NCBI GenBank assembly: GCA_002423435.1
Contig: DIWE01000026.1
Span: 3,528 to 67,527 of the forward strand
Origin: Clostridiales bacterium UBA6114
GTDB lineage: Bacteria; Bacillota; Clostridia; Oscillospirales; Butyricicoccaceae
Direction: 5' to 3'
Length of the DNA stretch: 64,000 nt
Shown piece by piece: positions 8,943 through 17,514 of the stretch. The position numbers and the translations under genes are program-made. The notes under the pieces were generated by a model. The model searched no databases, was not told the DNA's origin, and saw only the letters and a list, made by a program, of their open reading frames with translations. The stretch's first letter is position 1; each line of letters begins with the position of its first letter.

Positions 8943-9833
8943 TTACTTAACCCCATAAATATCCCCGGCCTGCGGGTATTTTTCTAAAAATACCGCGTTT
9001 GCCGCCTCAAGTCTCTCGCAATACGCTTTGTACGCCGGGCTTAATATTATCAGATTGGGAATGAACACATCATGATAGCCGCTGTTTTTCTGGAACTGCA
9101 TTATCAGCTCCGCCATTTTCCCTTGCGGAGACCGCTTAAATTCCTCGGAGGTGCGTAAGGCGATATATTCCTCCACCTTCAGATTCCGGAAGTAGGCATC
9201 CGGGTCGCGGATGGCATCCTCCATTAAAAGGTTCATGGCATCCTCGTACTTTTCAATATCTACGTTTTCACCCAGCTGTATGGCCTGTTCCATAAAGGCA
9301 GCCAGCTCATCCGGGATAAGTGCCGCCGCGTTGTCCAGATAATCGACTATTTTGCCGTAGGCTGCGCGCTGTTCTTTGGTCTTGATGGGTTCTCTCAGAA
9401 AACGTCCGAAATGCAAAGAAAGATATAGTCCATAGTTGCCCGGAAAGGCCAGAACCAATTTTTCCTGTACGGTCAGGCATTCCTCGTCAAGCCGCCGCAA
9501 ACGGCAAAAGCCATCCTCAATATCGTAGCTTTTGATCAGGGCGTCAATGCAGTCCTGCACCGCCTTGAGTTTTTGCATTTTAAGCCCGTTTAAGCGTTTA
9601 TATCGGGCAAGCGCCACCGTCTTATCCTTGCTGTCTAAAATAACGCGGATGTCTGCGATGCCGATGCCACACTTGCGCAGCACCGATATTTCCTTTAACG
9701 CGGCAATTTCCGTGTCCGCATAATCGCGATATCCATTGCCCAACACCCGCGGCCTGATGAACCCCTGCTGCTCATAATATTCAACCGCCTTTTTTGTTAA
9801 GTCACATACCCGGCATACTTCCCGAATCAACAT
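8943..9833 (-). CDS. MerR-family transcriptional regulator with long C-terminal domain
   Basis: 296 aa from ATG 9833, which follows AAGGGGGG. The N-terminal winged helix is typical of MerR (LIREVCRVCDLTKKAVEYYE, then GYRDYADTEI). A short coiled dimerisation helix follows. The C-terminal region of about 200 aa is helical and rich in aromatic and acidic residues, resembling the effector-binding part of multidrug or stress MerR proteins. No cysteine pattern for metal sensing is evident. The next gene upstream (DUF2812) starts about 1.5 kb away on the same strand, so the gene has its own promoter in the 96-base gap. The target is unknown. Confidence 0.85.
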   Translation of the reverse strand: MLIREVCRVCDLTKKAVEYYEQQGFIRPRVLGNGYRDYADTEIAALKEISVLRKCGIGIADIRVILDSKDKTVALARYKRLNGLKMQKLKAVQDCIDALIKSYDIEDGFCRLRRLDEECLTVQEKLVLAFPGNYGLYLSLHFGRFLREPIKTKEQRAAYGKIVDYLDNAAALIPDELAAFMEQAIQLGENVDIEKYEDAMNLLMEDAIRDPDAYFRNLKVEEYIALRTSEEFKRSPQGKMAELIMQFQKNSGYHDVFIPNLIILSPAYKAYCERLEAANAVFLEKYPQAGDIYGVK

Positions 9834-9929
9834 GTGCAGCCCCCCCTTATGCAAAACACTATAAGCCATTCCCCAAGGGAGCAGTCAAGCCTTAGCTGTA
9901 GAAATTATTATCGCAGACGACTGTCTCAT

Positions 9930-11339
9930 TTATTTGCAAAGCTTCTCAACCGCAATTGCAATCTGCTCTGCGGTTGGAATCTCATCAAAATCGATGCAGA
10001 CAATCCGGGCATCCCAGCAAAGAATGTATTCACTCATACCCTCATCCCCGCGATAGAGCTGATAAACCGCATCGGCCTGCCACGAGGGGTCTTCCGTCTG
10101 CCGAAAATACCGCCTGTCCTCTTCCGGCATATTCCGTTCATAGTGATACCGGTTTAAATAATCATCCAGACAGAGGTTAAACAATGCGGGAAACTTTACG
10201 TCCACAATCGAATAGTTCAGTTCGGGGGCAAACTGTCCATCCGGAAAAGAATCCTGCCTTGCCACATACTGTGCCAGAAGAAAAGACTCCCTTGCCGTCC
10301 ATTCGCAGGAGTAGTGCTCATAATCCACATTCTGCAAATCCTCAACCTTCAAAGGCAGCGGGTCATGGTAAATATCCCAGGTATATGTGGCGCCGTTGGG
10401 CTGCATGGTGGTGTAGGTATCAGCCGATTTGTTGCCGAACCAGCCGGCGTTCACGCCCCGGATAATGCACCAGGTCATAGCGCCGGTCAAAACAATGGAC
10501 AGAATCGCACAGGAAACCATGGTGACGGTCAGATTGACCTTCCGGGATGCCTTCGCCCGTTTGAGAGCGTTCTTAATGGTAAATACCAGGACGATTACAA
10601 CCGTTATGTTTATAAGCCCCAGAATTGCGCCCCCGATATAGCTCCGAGTCGACGTGGCAAACGTCGATATGGCAAGCGCCAGCAAAACAACTACAATACC
10701 AGTGAGTATATGGAATAATTTTTTATATCCGCTGCCGCTTTCCGCGCAGGGGCCTCCCATGCGTACGGACTTTTGTGATTTCCGATACCAGACTGCATAG
10801 CCGATTAAGCTAAACAGCGTTTGGATGATAAGAATACACCAGGTTATCGCCAGGAACAGAGATAAACCTAATGAAAGCTGCTCAACCGGGTCGGACATAA
10901 TCATATGTAACTGGAGATATCCCTGAGTCAGAGATAACAGCAGCAACACTACACTGCTTGGCAGGAAGTTTTTCTTCATCGCCCGGTGAATGGCCTTCAG
11001 CTTGATGGATTCCTCTGTTTCAATGGGCGTCGGGTTTTCCCGCTCTGTGCAGAAAATCTGCATCTGCGCCCACTCCGCCACAGGATTCCACCCGGCATCC
11101 TTGCAGTATTCACGGAAGGTTTGCTGATTTTCCGTAGGATAGGGATTGAATTCCGAAGCTTCGGAAAAGTAAGTAACCGTATAGGTCAGCCTCTGCGGCT
11201 CTGTTCTGCGGTACTCCCAATAAAACCGGGTGATTTTTTGAAGCTGCCACCCCTTCGCGGCCATCCTTTCAAGATGCCTTTCGATACTTGTATAGTCATA
11301 GAACAGAAACTGTTCAAATCTACGCTTTACTGCTTTCAT
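9930..11339 (-). CDS. DUF2812 membrane protein
   Basis: 469 aa. The N-terminal cytoplasmic DUF2812 domain (FLFYDYTSIERHLERMAAKGW, about residues 11-31, and the following 80 residues) is followed by five or six membrane segments (about 130-310). A C-terminal extracytoplasmic domain follows. DUF2812 proteins are commonly encoded directly after a PadR repressor. Here the ATG overlaps the end of the PadR gene by 20 bases and has GGGAGG upstream. The pair is probably one operon repressed by PadR. The function is not established; a role in envelope-stress sensing or transport is only a guess. Confidence 0.85.
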   Translation of the reverse strand: MKAVKRRFEQFLFYDYTSIERHLERMAAKGWQLQKITRFYWEYRRTEPQRLTYTVTYFSEASEFNPYPTENQQTFREYCKDAGWNPVAEWAQMQIFCTERENPTPIETEESIKLKAIHRAMKKNFLPSSVVLLLLSLTQGYLQLHMIMSDPVEQLSLGLSLFLAITWCILIIQTLFSLIGYAVWYRKSQKSVRMGGPCAESGSGYKKLFHILTGIVVVLLALAISTFATSTRSYIGGAILGLINITVVIVLVFTIKNALKRAKASRKVNLTVTMVSCAILSIVLTGAMTWCIIRGVNAGWFGNKSADTYTTMQPNGATYTWDIYHDPLPLKVEDLQNVDYEHYSCEWTARESFLLAQYVARQDSFPDGQFAPELNYSIVDVKFPALFNLCLDDYLNRYHYERNMPEEDRRYFRQTEDPSWQADAVYQLYRGDEGMSEYILCWDARIVCIDFDEIPTAEQIAIAVEKLCK

Positions 11340-11664
11340 CCCAAATGCCTCCCTTCCCCATCACATATTGGCGATAATCGTCCGTCAACGTCATCAGGCG
11401 CCGATACTCCGCCTCAAGCGCCAGTTTGCCTGTTTCGGTAATCAGATAACTGCGCCTGCGGCCCTCGACCTTCGTTTCGCGAATCATGTCCGCGTTCATA
11501 AAGCTCTCCAGGAGATTATAGAGCGTGCCGGGGCCGACGGTAACCCGTTCGCCGGTCATGGTGCGGACCTTTTCCATAATATCCATGCCGTAGCATTCCG
11601 ATTGTAAACAGAGAAGGATGTAAAACATCTGCTCTGTCAATGTCTGAAACTTCTCTCTGGCCAC
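11320..11664 (-). CDS. PadR-family transcriptional repressor
   Basis: 114 aa from GTG 11664, eight bases after AAAGGAG; an upstream GTG at 11682 overlaps that ribosome site and is less likely. The winged helix is classic PadR (TLTEQMFYILLCLQSECYGM, then VGPGTLYNLLESFMN, then RRRSYLITETGKLALE), ending in a short dimerisation helix. It overlaps the DUF2812 gene and is preceded by two near-identical operator-like repeats on its own promoter, which points to autorepression relieved by an unknown ligand. Confidence 0.9.
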   Translation of the reverse strand: MAREKFQTLTEQMFYILLCLQSECYGMDIMEKVRTMTGERVTVGPGTLYNLLESFMNADMIRETKVEGRRRSYLITETGKLALEAEYRRLMTLTDDYRQYVMGKGGIWDESSKA

Positions 11665-11684
11665 ATCCGGCGCTCCTTTCACGA

Positions 11685-11741
11685 ATTATCGAATATCGTT
11701 AATCCCGTTTACAGTATATTATCGAATATCGCTAATGTCAA
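11685..11741 (-). promoter_or_regulatory. padR promoter with two operator repeats
   Basis: On the minus strand TTGACA (plus 11736-11741), 17 bases, TATACT (plus 11713-11718). A 19-base element ATTATCGAATATCG(C/T)TAAT occurs at 11718-11736, inside the spacer, and again at 11685-11703, 33 bases (three helical turns) downstream. One mismatch separates the two copies. This is the expected layout of an autorepressed PadR promoter. Confidence 0.8.
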
Positions 11742-11799
11742 TACAAAAGTATCCACAGAGATTATCTCTGCGGATGGCATTTCTTCTGAAAGCTAAGCT

Positions 11800-12222
11800 T
11801 TATGGTATCATTATTTGTTTTGTTTGTGTCGTAATGGCAGGACCAGTAGTAAAAATCTGAAAAGCTGCGAAACTCAATATCATCAGCAATATGGTTATCG
11901 CAGCAATAGAAATCAAAATAACGGCGATAACTTTCCAGATGCGCCGGCTCCGTCTGTTTCTCTCAGCCAGCAGTACGTTAAGCTGTTCCAGCTTTTCTGC
12001 AATAATATTTTTATCTTCAGACAGTTCTGTTGTATCACCGAGAAGTGTGCTGACCGAGGTTTCGAAGATTTCAGCAATCCGAATAAGAAGGTTTGCGTCA
12101 GGCACCGAAAGACCTTTTTCCCATTTGGATACCGTTTGGCGCACTACATGCAGCCGTTCTGCCAGCTCTTCTTGGGAAAGCCCCTTTTGCTTACGAAGAT
12201 TTTTTAGATTTTCACTAAACAT
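11800..12222 (-). CDS. XRE-family helix-turn-helix regulator with C-terminal membrane anchor
   Basis: 140 aa from ATG 12222 after GGGAGTGG. The N-terminal Cro/CI-type HTH (LRKQKGLSQEELAERLHVVR, then QTVSKWEKGLSVPDANLL) covers about residues 7-65. A short coiled coil follows, then one hydrophobic segment (IWKVIAVILISIAAITILLM) and a brief tail outside the membrane. Membrane-anchored XRE proteins of this type are common in Clostridia and often sense envelope conditions. It is divergent from the BlaI/BlaR1 operon, whose promoter lies in the shared gap. The target is unknown. Confidence 0.85.
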   Translation of the reverse strand: MFSENLKNLRKQKGLSQEELAERLHVVRQTVSKWEKGLSVPDANLLIRIAEIFETSVSTLLGDTTELSEDKNIIAEKLEQLNVLLAERNRRSRRIWKVIAVILISIAAITILLMILSFAAFQIFTTGPAITTQTKQIMIP

Positions 12223-12315
12223 ATTTCCACTCCCTTGCCTATCTCCATAATACGCTATAATCAACAGTTGCGGCAAGCAACGCAGGTTAACATCGCAAAA
12301 AAACACTGGACAGTG

Positions 12316-12368
12316 TTGACAAATCCGTGCTACAAGCGTAACATGAATAATGTACTACGTTTGTAACA
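12316..12368 (+). promoter_or_regulatory. blaI promoter with two BlaI-type operators
   Basis: TTGACA (12316-12321), 17 bases, TAACAT (12339-12344). Two 16-base dyads of the form TNCTAC-N4-GTAACA lie at 12328-12343, over the -10, and 12353-12368, 25 bases on. This fits autorepression by the BlaI protein encoded next. Confidence 0.75.
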
Positions 12369-12381
12369 CGGAGGGCATAAA

Positions 12382-12762
12382 ATGAGTCTGGCAGACAAGA
12401 TATCCAATGCGGAGCTTGAAATAATGAGAATCCTATGGCGCGGGGAAAAGCCCGTATCCTTTACGGACATTCGCGTTGAATTGCGGAATACAAAAGGCTG
12501 GGAAAAGTCCACAGTCAATACCCTGATACGCCGCCTTGCGGATAAAGGGGTTATTTCCGCGCAAAAACAAGAGGTACTGTATTATACCCCCAACATCTCC
12601 GAAGCGGAGTATGTTCAGGCTGAGGAGCAAAGCATGATTGACAAGCTCTATAGTGGAAACGCGAAAAACTTTGTCGCCGCGCTCTGCCATCGCGGTAAAT
12701 TATCCGAGGCCGACATTGATGAACTGAAAGCATATTTTAGGATGGGAGGACGTGCAAAATGA
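12382..12762 (+). CDS. BlaI/MecI-family repressor (copy 1)
   Basis: 126 aa from ATG 12382 after GGAGGG. Penicillinase-repressor winged helix: ISNAELEIMRILWRGEKPVS, then TVNTLIRRLADKGVIS. The C-terminal dimerisation helices carry the stretch where BlaR1 proteases normally cut. The stop overlaps the start of the BlaR1-like gene (ATGA), the standard blaI-blaR1 pair. The targets visible here are its own promoter dyads; no beta-lactamase gene is nearby, so the regulon is elsewhere or the pair serves another envelope signal. Confidence 0.92.
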   Translation: MSLADKISNAELEIMRILWRGEKPVSFTDIRVELRNTKGWEKSTVNTLIRRLADKGVISAQKQEVLYYTPNISEAEYVQAEEQSMIDKLYSGNAKNFVAALCHRGKLSEADIDELKAYFRMGGRAK

Positions 12763-14540
12763 GCGAATGGCAATTAATGAGCGAAATAGTGCGCACAATT
12801 CTAATCATGTCGGTTGCAGGAAGTGTGCTAACCCTGCTTCTCTTTGCCGTAAAGCCACTGATGAAAAACCGGCTTCCCAAAAGTGTGCAATATTATCTAT
12901 GGGTTTTTGTCCTCGTCGCTCTGCTCGTGCCGTTTTCAGCTTTTGTATCTGTTCCGGTCAGCACACCAATGGCACCGGTGCAAGAGATAATCGAGGCAAA
13001 CGTAAAGTCGACTGCGGAATGGCAGGAGGAGCTTGCCCAAGAACAGTATAATATGCCGTATGAGGAATTGGATACGCCCGAACAGATAGAAATTTCCTTA
13101 AAAGAAATCGGGCTGATGAAGGGAAAATTTAATAATCACATACTGATATCGCTAATTGCTCTTGGAGGAACGGTTTTTCTGATAGAAATTGTTGAGTATT
13201 TCATTTTTGTAATCAGACTACGGCGTAGACGGCTTCCTGTAAAAGACCATGAAGCAGCATTGCTTCAGCGGCTTTGCAAAAACAGAAAGCCACCTTGTTT
13301 ATACCATAATCCTCTTGCCCCTACTCCTATGCTTATTGGTATTCTCCGACCTGCTATTTATTTGCCGGATATGGAGTATTCCGAGGTACAGCTCCGAAAT
13401 ATCCTTCTCCATGAACTTACCCATCTGCGGCGGCACGATGTTATAGTAAAGTGGTTTGCTTCGCTCGCTGTTCATTTGCATTGGTTTAATCCGATCGTCT
13501 ACTTTATGTGCCGGGAAATAGACCGGGCGTGTGAGCTTGCCTGCGACGAAGCTGTAATTAAGAATTTAGATACCAACGAAAAGCAGAAGTACGGTGACAC
13601 CCTAATAGCTGTCGTAGCTGAAAAGAAACTGCAAAAAACCATTATGTCTACTACAATGTGTGAGGAAAAGAAGGCTTTGAAAACGCGATTGGGCGCGATT
13701 ATGAAGCATAAAAGGTTTTCCGTTAGAGTGATTGCTTTTTCATGCGTCCTGGCTGCTGCTGTCTTATGCGGGACAGTAGTCTTAGGCGCATCGGCGCTGA
13801 AAGAGAGCGCTGCCGATGTTTTGTTTCGGACGCTTAAAAATGAGGCTGCCGTCGTCAGGCCTGAAAGTATAATAGAGCAAGTTGATTTAGATGACGGAAG
13901 CATACTGATATTCTATTATAATGCCAACGGCAATTCGGCTTGCGCGGTTATGGAACAGGGCGTGTTTAACTATAAAATTGCCACAACAAGTGCAGAATTA
14001 AGTATTGATGGTTTCGTTCCCGCGCAAATTATGGCGGGACAGTATAACAATGGGGATAATTGGCGGGTCTGGGGTATATTGCGAGATAATACGATAACAA
14101 AAGCTTTGATATACGGTCAGGAAGCAGCCATTATTGAAGCCGACGGTTTGCGGTTTTGCTTTATCCTCGGTGAAGGAAGAATACAGGATAATGATGATTT
14201 TCAATTCTTTGATGCTGCCGGAAATCTGGTATGGGAGATTTCTCAGTCGAAAGAGCTGACGATATATGTCTGGAAAGACCGGAGTGTTATCAATTACGCA
14301 CTATTCAGCGGATATAAAGCGCAGCAATCAAGCGAAGAAGTATATTCCGGTGAAAATGTATTTAAAAGCTTGGATGCCCTGAATATAGCGTTATCGGATT
14401 ACCCCTTTGACTATTTGCAGCTGCACATTGCTCAGATGAACCTATCGGATTTTTCAAAGGATGAAATGACAAAGCTCGCCGAGCAAATAGAAATACCCGT
14501 TGGGAATTATTCATGCAGCATTGGCTATTTTGATAAATAA
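12759..14540 (+). CDS. BlaR1-like M56 metalloprotease sensor (copy 1)
   Basis: 593 aa. Four membrane segments (about residues 10-30, 45-65, 128-150 and 325-345) surround a cytoplasmic zinc peptidase domain. Its HEXXH motif is HELTHLRRHD (His218, Glu219, His222), with the further ligand helix CELACDEAV. In BlaR1 this protease destroys the cognate repressor when the outer sensor domain binds a signal. Here the C-terminal outer part (about 345-593) has no penicillin-binding SxxK or KTG motifs and looks like an unrelated beta-rich domain, so the signal may not be a beta-lactam. It overlaps blaI by four bases. Confidence 0.9.
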   Translation: MSEWQLMSEIVRTILIMSVAGSVLTLLLFAVKPLMKNRLPKSVQYYLWVFVLVALLVPFSAFVSVPVSTPMAPVQEIIEANVKSTAEWQEELAQEQYNMPYEELDTPEQIEISLKEIGLMKGKFNNHILISLIALGGTVFLIEIVEYFIFVIRLRRRRLPVKDHEAALLQRLCKNRKPPCLYHNPLAPTPMLIGILRPAIYLPDMEYSEVQLRNILLHELTHLRRHDVIVKWFASLAVHLHWFNPIVYFMCREIDRACELACDEAVIKNLDTNEKQKYGDTLIAVVAEKKLQKTIMSTTMCEEKKALKTRLGAIMKHKRFSVRVIAFSCVLAAAVLCGTVVLGASALKESAADVLFRTLKNEAAVVRPESIIEQVDLDDGSILIFYYNANGNSACAVMEQGVFNYKIATTSAELSIDGFVPAQIMAGQYNNGDNWRVWGILRDNTITKALIYGQEAAIIEADGLRFCFILGEGRIQDNDDFQFFDAAGNLVWEISQSKELTIYVWKDRSVINYALFSGYKAQQSSEEVYSGENVFKSLDALNIALSDYPFDYLQLHIAQMNLSDFSKDEMTKLAEQIEIPVGNYSCSIGYFDK

Positions 14541-14762
14541 GTTCTTATAGAATGGGTGAAGAAATAAAATGCCGGCCGTTCCACTGTGGAACGATCGGCG
14601 GATAATCTTACGGATAAATTTCATTTTAAAGTAGAATTGTGGCTGCAATCTGACTTTTTTCAGAAATAGCTTTTTCAGCACTCCGAAGGCAAAGGACTCC
14701 ATTCCATATTTTCAAAGCGTTCATTTATCTCCTTCATTAACTCATCCACAAACCGGGGTTTG

Positions 14763-14930
14763 TTATTCCGCGATTTCTCTCATAAAGATAGTAAAGCCAT
14801 TCCCGTCTTTACAGAATTTCCATCCTTGTTTGCCCAGTTCATTCCACTGTTTTTCTAATTCAATAACTTTTTTGTCATAGTTGAAACCCAACTTACTTTC
14901 AAACTCTACAAATTTGTATTCATATTTCAT
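14763..14930 (-). CDS. Small DUF4177-like protein
   Basis: 55 aa, ATG 14930 to TAA at 14763, preceded by AAAGGATG. The sequence MKYEYKFVEFES, then LEKQWNELGKQGWKF and a C-terminal TIFMREIAE strand, has the pattern of DUF4177 proteins (a beta strand, a helix with W-NELG-QGW, then beta strands). Function unknown. It lies on the same strand as, and 167 bases downstream of, nothing else it could pair with except the membrane protein ending at 14967 upstream, with a 36-base gap, so the two may be co-transcribed. Confidence 0.75.
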   Translation of the reverse strand: MKYEYKFVEFESKLGFNYDKKVIELEKQWNELGKQGWKFCKDGNGFTIFMREIAE

Positions 14931-14966
14931 TACAAATCATCCTTTCAAATTGGAATTCGCTTGGCA

Positions 14967-15413
14967 TTACATTGTGTCGCTGCCATCCTGTTTTTCAGAA
15001 GATATTTGCTCCTGCTCCTCTTCAATTTTCATATGCTTTCTAAAAATGATCGAAATATAAACTGCGGAAGCCGCGGCAGATAACAGCCAAAGCCATACAA
15101 GCCATTTCCATGTTGGCAACAGTTTTACAACGCAATAACCCAATAATACAAAAATTGCCGGAGACCACGGAATAAGAGGGGCAAATTTCCCGAACAGCTT
15201 TCGATGAACCCGTTTCCCTCTCTCGACTCGCTTGACATATTCTTTATAAGCGTCCTCTGAAAACGAAACAGAGAGTCCTTTTATGATGTAATATGCCAAA
15301 AAGGCCAACAGCACAAGGTCATGCAAACCATCAAAATGAATGATGGTATATGCGAAAGAACCACCTCCTAAGAATATACTCACAACGAGAGTTTTCCAAC
15401 TATATACCTTCAT
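14967..15413 (-). CDS. Small membrane protein of unknown function
   Basis: 148 aa from ATG 15413 after AAAGGATAG; the frame is open further upstream but without a ribosome site. Four hydrophobic segments are visible as two pairs: about residues 5-22 and 29-45, then about 80-100 and 107-125. A basic loop lies between the pairs and the tail is acidic (EEEQEQISSEKQDGSDTM). No family was recognised. It lies between the serpin gene and the DUF4177-like gene on the same strand, about 100 bases after the serpin stop. Confidence 0.65.
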   Translation of the reverse strand: MKVYSWKTLVVSIFLGGGSFAYTIIHFDGLHDLVLLAFLAYYIIKGLSVSFSEDAYKEYVKRVERGKRVHRKLFGKFAPLIPWSPAIFVLLGYCVVKLLPTWKWLVWLWLLSAAASAVYISIIFRKHMKIEEEQEQISSEKQDGSDTM

Positions 15414-15516
15414 AGCACTATCCTTTTCAGATTTTTGTTTATCGGCTTCGCGCGCTCGAGCCGTAATTAAAAAACGGCGGCGCAGGGTTTCCCACGCCAC
15501 CGCAGACAAAGTTAGA

Positions 15517-16776
15517 TTACCGGCTGATATCCATCGTGGCACCTATGAAGATGGGCAAATGCGTTTCACAATCAATGAGCATATAAACAAACGGACGGTC
15601 CAGATAGACGGTTTTCGGCTCCTCAACCGGAGCAGCTGCTCCCGCTCCCATTGCCACTGCGGTTGCCGCACCCGCCTTGGTGCCTTTTTCATCCACGGCG
15701 ATGTAGGTCTTATGCAGAACGCGGCTGATAAAGATATTTCCGTCCGCCGATCGGCCAAGCCCTGTAAAATCCGCGGCGCCGACGTCAAAGGCGTCCGCCA
15801 TGCCCATGGATTGGAGGATATCGCTCATTTCCACGGAATACTCGAATTCAAATTTTGGAATAGCTGTTTTCACCTCGACATCCTGTGCGTTGTCGAGGGT
15901 ACCCATAAGTCCTTCCCCGGTGAGGGACGCGACGTAATCGGCAACGGAAACGCCCTCATTCGGCAGCAGGGCGGCAAAAGCGTATTTCCGGTCGGCGTAA
16001 TACTTGATAAAGCCCGTTGCGCTGCCGTCTTCCAGATACCTGTCCTCCGTCCCGTACATCATTTCCACGTTCCGTACGTCCCCGGCCTCCGTGGTAAAGG
16101 TTCCGTCGCGTACCTGACTTTCTTTGTAGATATGTTCCCACTCGGCGTCGAAGGCCAGGGCGTTTACAAGATACATGACGGCCACTTCCGGTATTTTATC
16201 AAGGATATTTTCTATCATGCCGTCGGTGCTGTCGCTGACCCAGGCGTTTAAGTCCTTCAGCGTACCCTCGTCAAAAGGCGCTTTATAGATGGAAGCTCCG
16301 TAATAATCGGCGTTTGTCTGGAGGAAATTCTTTTCCACCGATAGACTTTCGTCGTCCTTGAACCAAATGGAATCGGCAACGCTGACCTTGTATTTGTCGC
16401 CGGTGGGGAGACTTTTCAGGTAACTATGCAGATAATCATTCAGCTCCGGCACGGAAAGGCCGAATACGTTTTCCATCTGCGCGAGCGTCTCGCCCTTGGC
16501 GCCGTTGGCGGTCATGGCAAGGGCACACAGCACGGAGAGCGGAGAGACAAGCGTGTTTTCAGGGACGGATACGCTGTTTTGGAACAGTTTAACGGCGAAG
16601 TCTGCGATAGCATTGGAGTCTTCGCCGGCCAAGTCCGCATCGGTTTTTACGGTATTTGCCTTTACGCCGGACATCAGGTCCGCGGCCTGCACGTTCACTC
16701 CGCAGCCGGAAAAGGATAACATAGCTGAAAATATAAGCGCAAGGCTTAGGCCCCCCGCAATCATTCGTGTTTTCAT
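15517..16776 (-). CDS. Serpin-family protease inhibitor, lipoprotein
   Basis: 419 aa from ATG 16776 after AAAGGAG. An N-terminal signal ends with lipobox SFSGC, so the inhibitor is tethered outside the membrane. The serpin fold is full length: SPLSVLCALAMTANGAKGET (helix B region), VNALAFDAEWEHIY, FISRVLHKTYIAVDEKGTKA, and C-terminal DRPFVYMLIDCETHLPIFIG. The hinge EKGTKAGAATAV closely follows the inhibitory consensus, so it is probably a working inhibitor. The reactive loop is rich in Ala/Gly/Met, hinting at an elastase- or subtilisin-like target (inference). It is not obviously in an operon with a protease. Confidence 0.93.
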   Translation of the reverse strand: MKTRMIAGGLSLALIFSAMLSFSGCGVNVQAADLMSGVKANTVKTDADLAGEDSNAIADFAVKLFQNSVSVPENTLVSPLSVLCALAMTANGAKGETLAQMENVFGLSVPELNDYLHSYLKSLPTGDKYKVSVADSIWFKDDESLSVEKNFLQTNADYYGASIYKAPFDEGTLKDLNAWVSDSTDGMIENILDKIPEVAVMYLVNALAFDAEWEHIYKESQVRDGTFTTEAGDVRNVEMMYGTEDRYLEDGSATGFIKYYADRKYAFAALLPNEGVSVADYVASLTGEGLMGTLDNAQDVEVKTAIPKFEFEYSVEMSDILQSMGMADAFDVGAADFTGLGRSADGNIFISRVLHKTYIAVDEKGTKAGAATAVAMGAGAAAPVEEPKTVYLDRPFVYMLIDCETHLPIFIGATMDISR

Positions 16777-17145
16777 AGGCGCTCCTTTCAAAACGGCAAT
16801 GCAGCTCGCAATCACTTTTTTGACGCCGGAACCTGGTAAATTGTTCCGATTTTACGTCTTGTTGATGAAGCGCAAGGACAATGCAAAGACAGGAGCATTT
16901 TCAGAAATACTCCTGCCTTGTATATTTCCAGTACCTAAATGGGCCTGCTTGAAATAAAAAAACGGGGATTATCCCCGTTTTGCTTTTATTCTTCTTTATT
17001 GGGAGCCCATTCTAGTAATAAATGCTCAATTAGACCAGCTCCCTACAGCGCACATTTTATCATGTAAATAAATCTAAAACCTGTATCAGGTGTTTATGGA
17101 CTCCCGGGCCTTGTGATGCTATAGATGGGGAATTATTATGGCTCT
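16777..17145. other. Gene-free gap between serpin and XRE genes
   Basis: 369 bases. It holds the serpin promoter side, a small inverted repeat (CAGGAG...CTCCTG near 16893-16917) and one clear terminator at 16960-16981 for the XRE gene. Bases 17000-17145 are AT-rich, and I see no convincing ORF or RNA there. Confidence 0.5.
16960..16981 (-). terminator. Terminator downstream of the XRE gene
   Basis: AAAACGGGGA-TTA-TCCCCGTTTT, a short GC-rich stem whose flanks give T-runs on either strand. It lies about 165 bases beyond the XRE stop. Confidence 0.7.
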
Positions 17146-17349
17146 TTAGGGCTTTTCACTTCGGCCAACCAGATAATCGATAGATACATCAAAATAATCG
17201 GCCAAAGAAAGAAGTATATCGTATGACGGCTTACTCGTACTCAATTCATAATGCTGATATGCGCGTTCCGATATAGAAAGAAATTGCGCCACTTCTTTTT
17301 GTGTGACATTTTTCTTTTTCCTGCATGTCTTTAATCTCTCGGCAAGCAT
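17146..17349 (-). CDS. Small XRE-family repressor
   Basis: 67 aa, almost only a Cro/CI-type HTH: LKTCRKKKNVTQKEVAQFLS, then ERAYQHYELSTSKPSYDILL, ending in DVSIDYLVGRSEKP. ATG 17349 follows GAGGTG. It is divergent from the DUF6809-like pair, and the shared 165-base gap carries two 18-base dyads over the promoter of that pair. It probably represses them and perhaps itself. This arrangement is common for small chromosomal regulators of plasmid or phage origin. Confidence 0.88.
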   Translation of the reverse strand: MLAERLKTCRKKKNVTQKEVAQFLSISERAYQHYELSTSKPSYDILLSLADYFDVSIDYLVGRSEKP

Positions 17350-17379
17350 ATCAACACCTCAAACCATATAAAATTCCCG

Positions 17380-17434
17380 TTGACACGAAATCAAATGCGT
17401 GTTATGATGTGATTAGCACGAAATTAAACGCGTG
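17380..17434 (+). promoter_or_regulatory. Promoter and two XRE-type operators
   Basis: TTGACA (17380-17385), 17 bases, TATGAT (17403-17408). Dyads CACGAAATCAAATGCGTG (17384-17401) and CACGAAATTAAACGCGTG (17417-17434) differ at two positions and are 33 bases apart, three helical turns. The first fills the promoter spacer. Confidence 0.8.
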
Positions 17435-17514
17435 TTGCGTTGTTCTTTTGCATATACACAATTTATTATAGCAATTTAGTGGCCATATATCAAGGAAGAA
17501 GGTGTTTTCTCTTT

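Noticed and set aside
15340..16251. 303-codon plus-strand open frame opposite the serpin
   Set aside because: No domain, no start site; the serpin is clear on the other strand.
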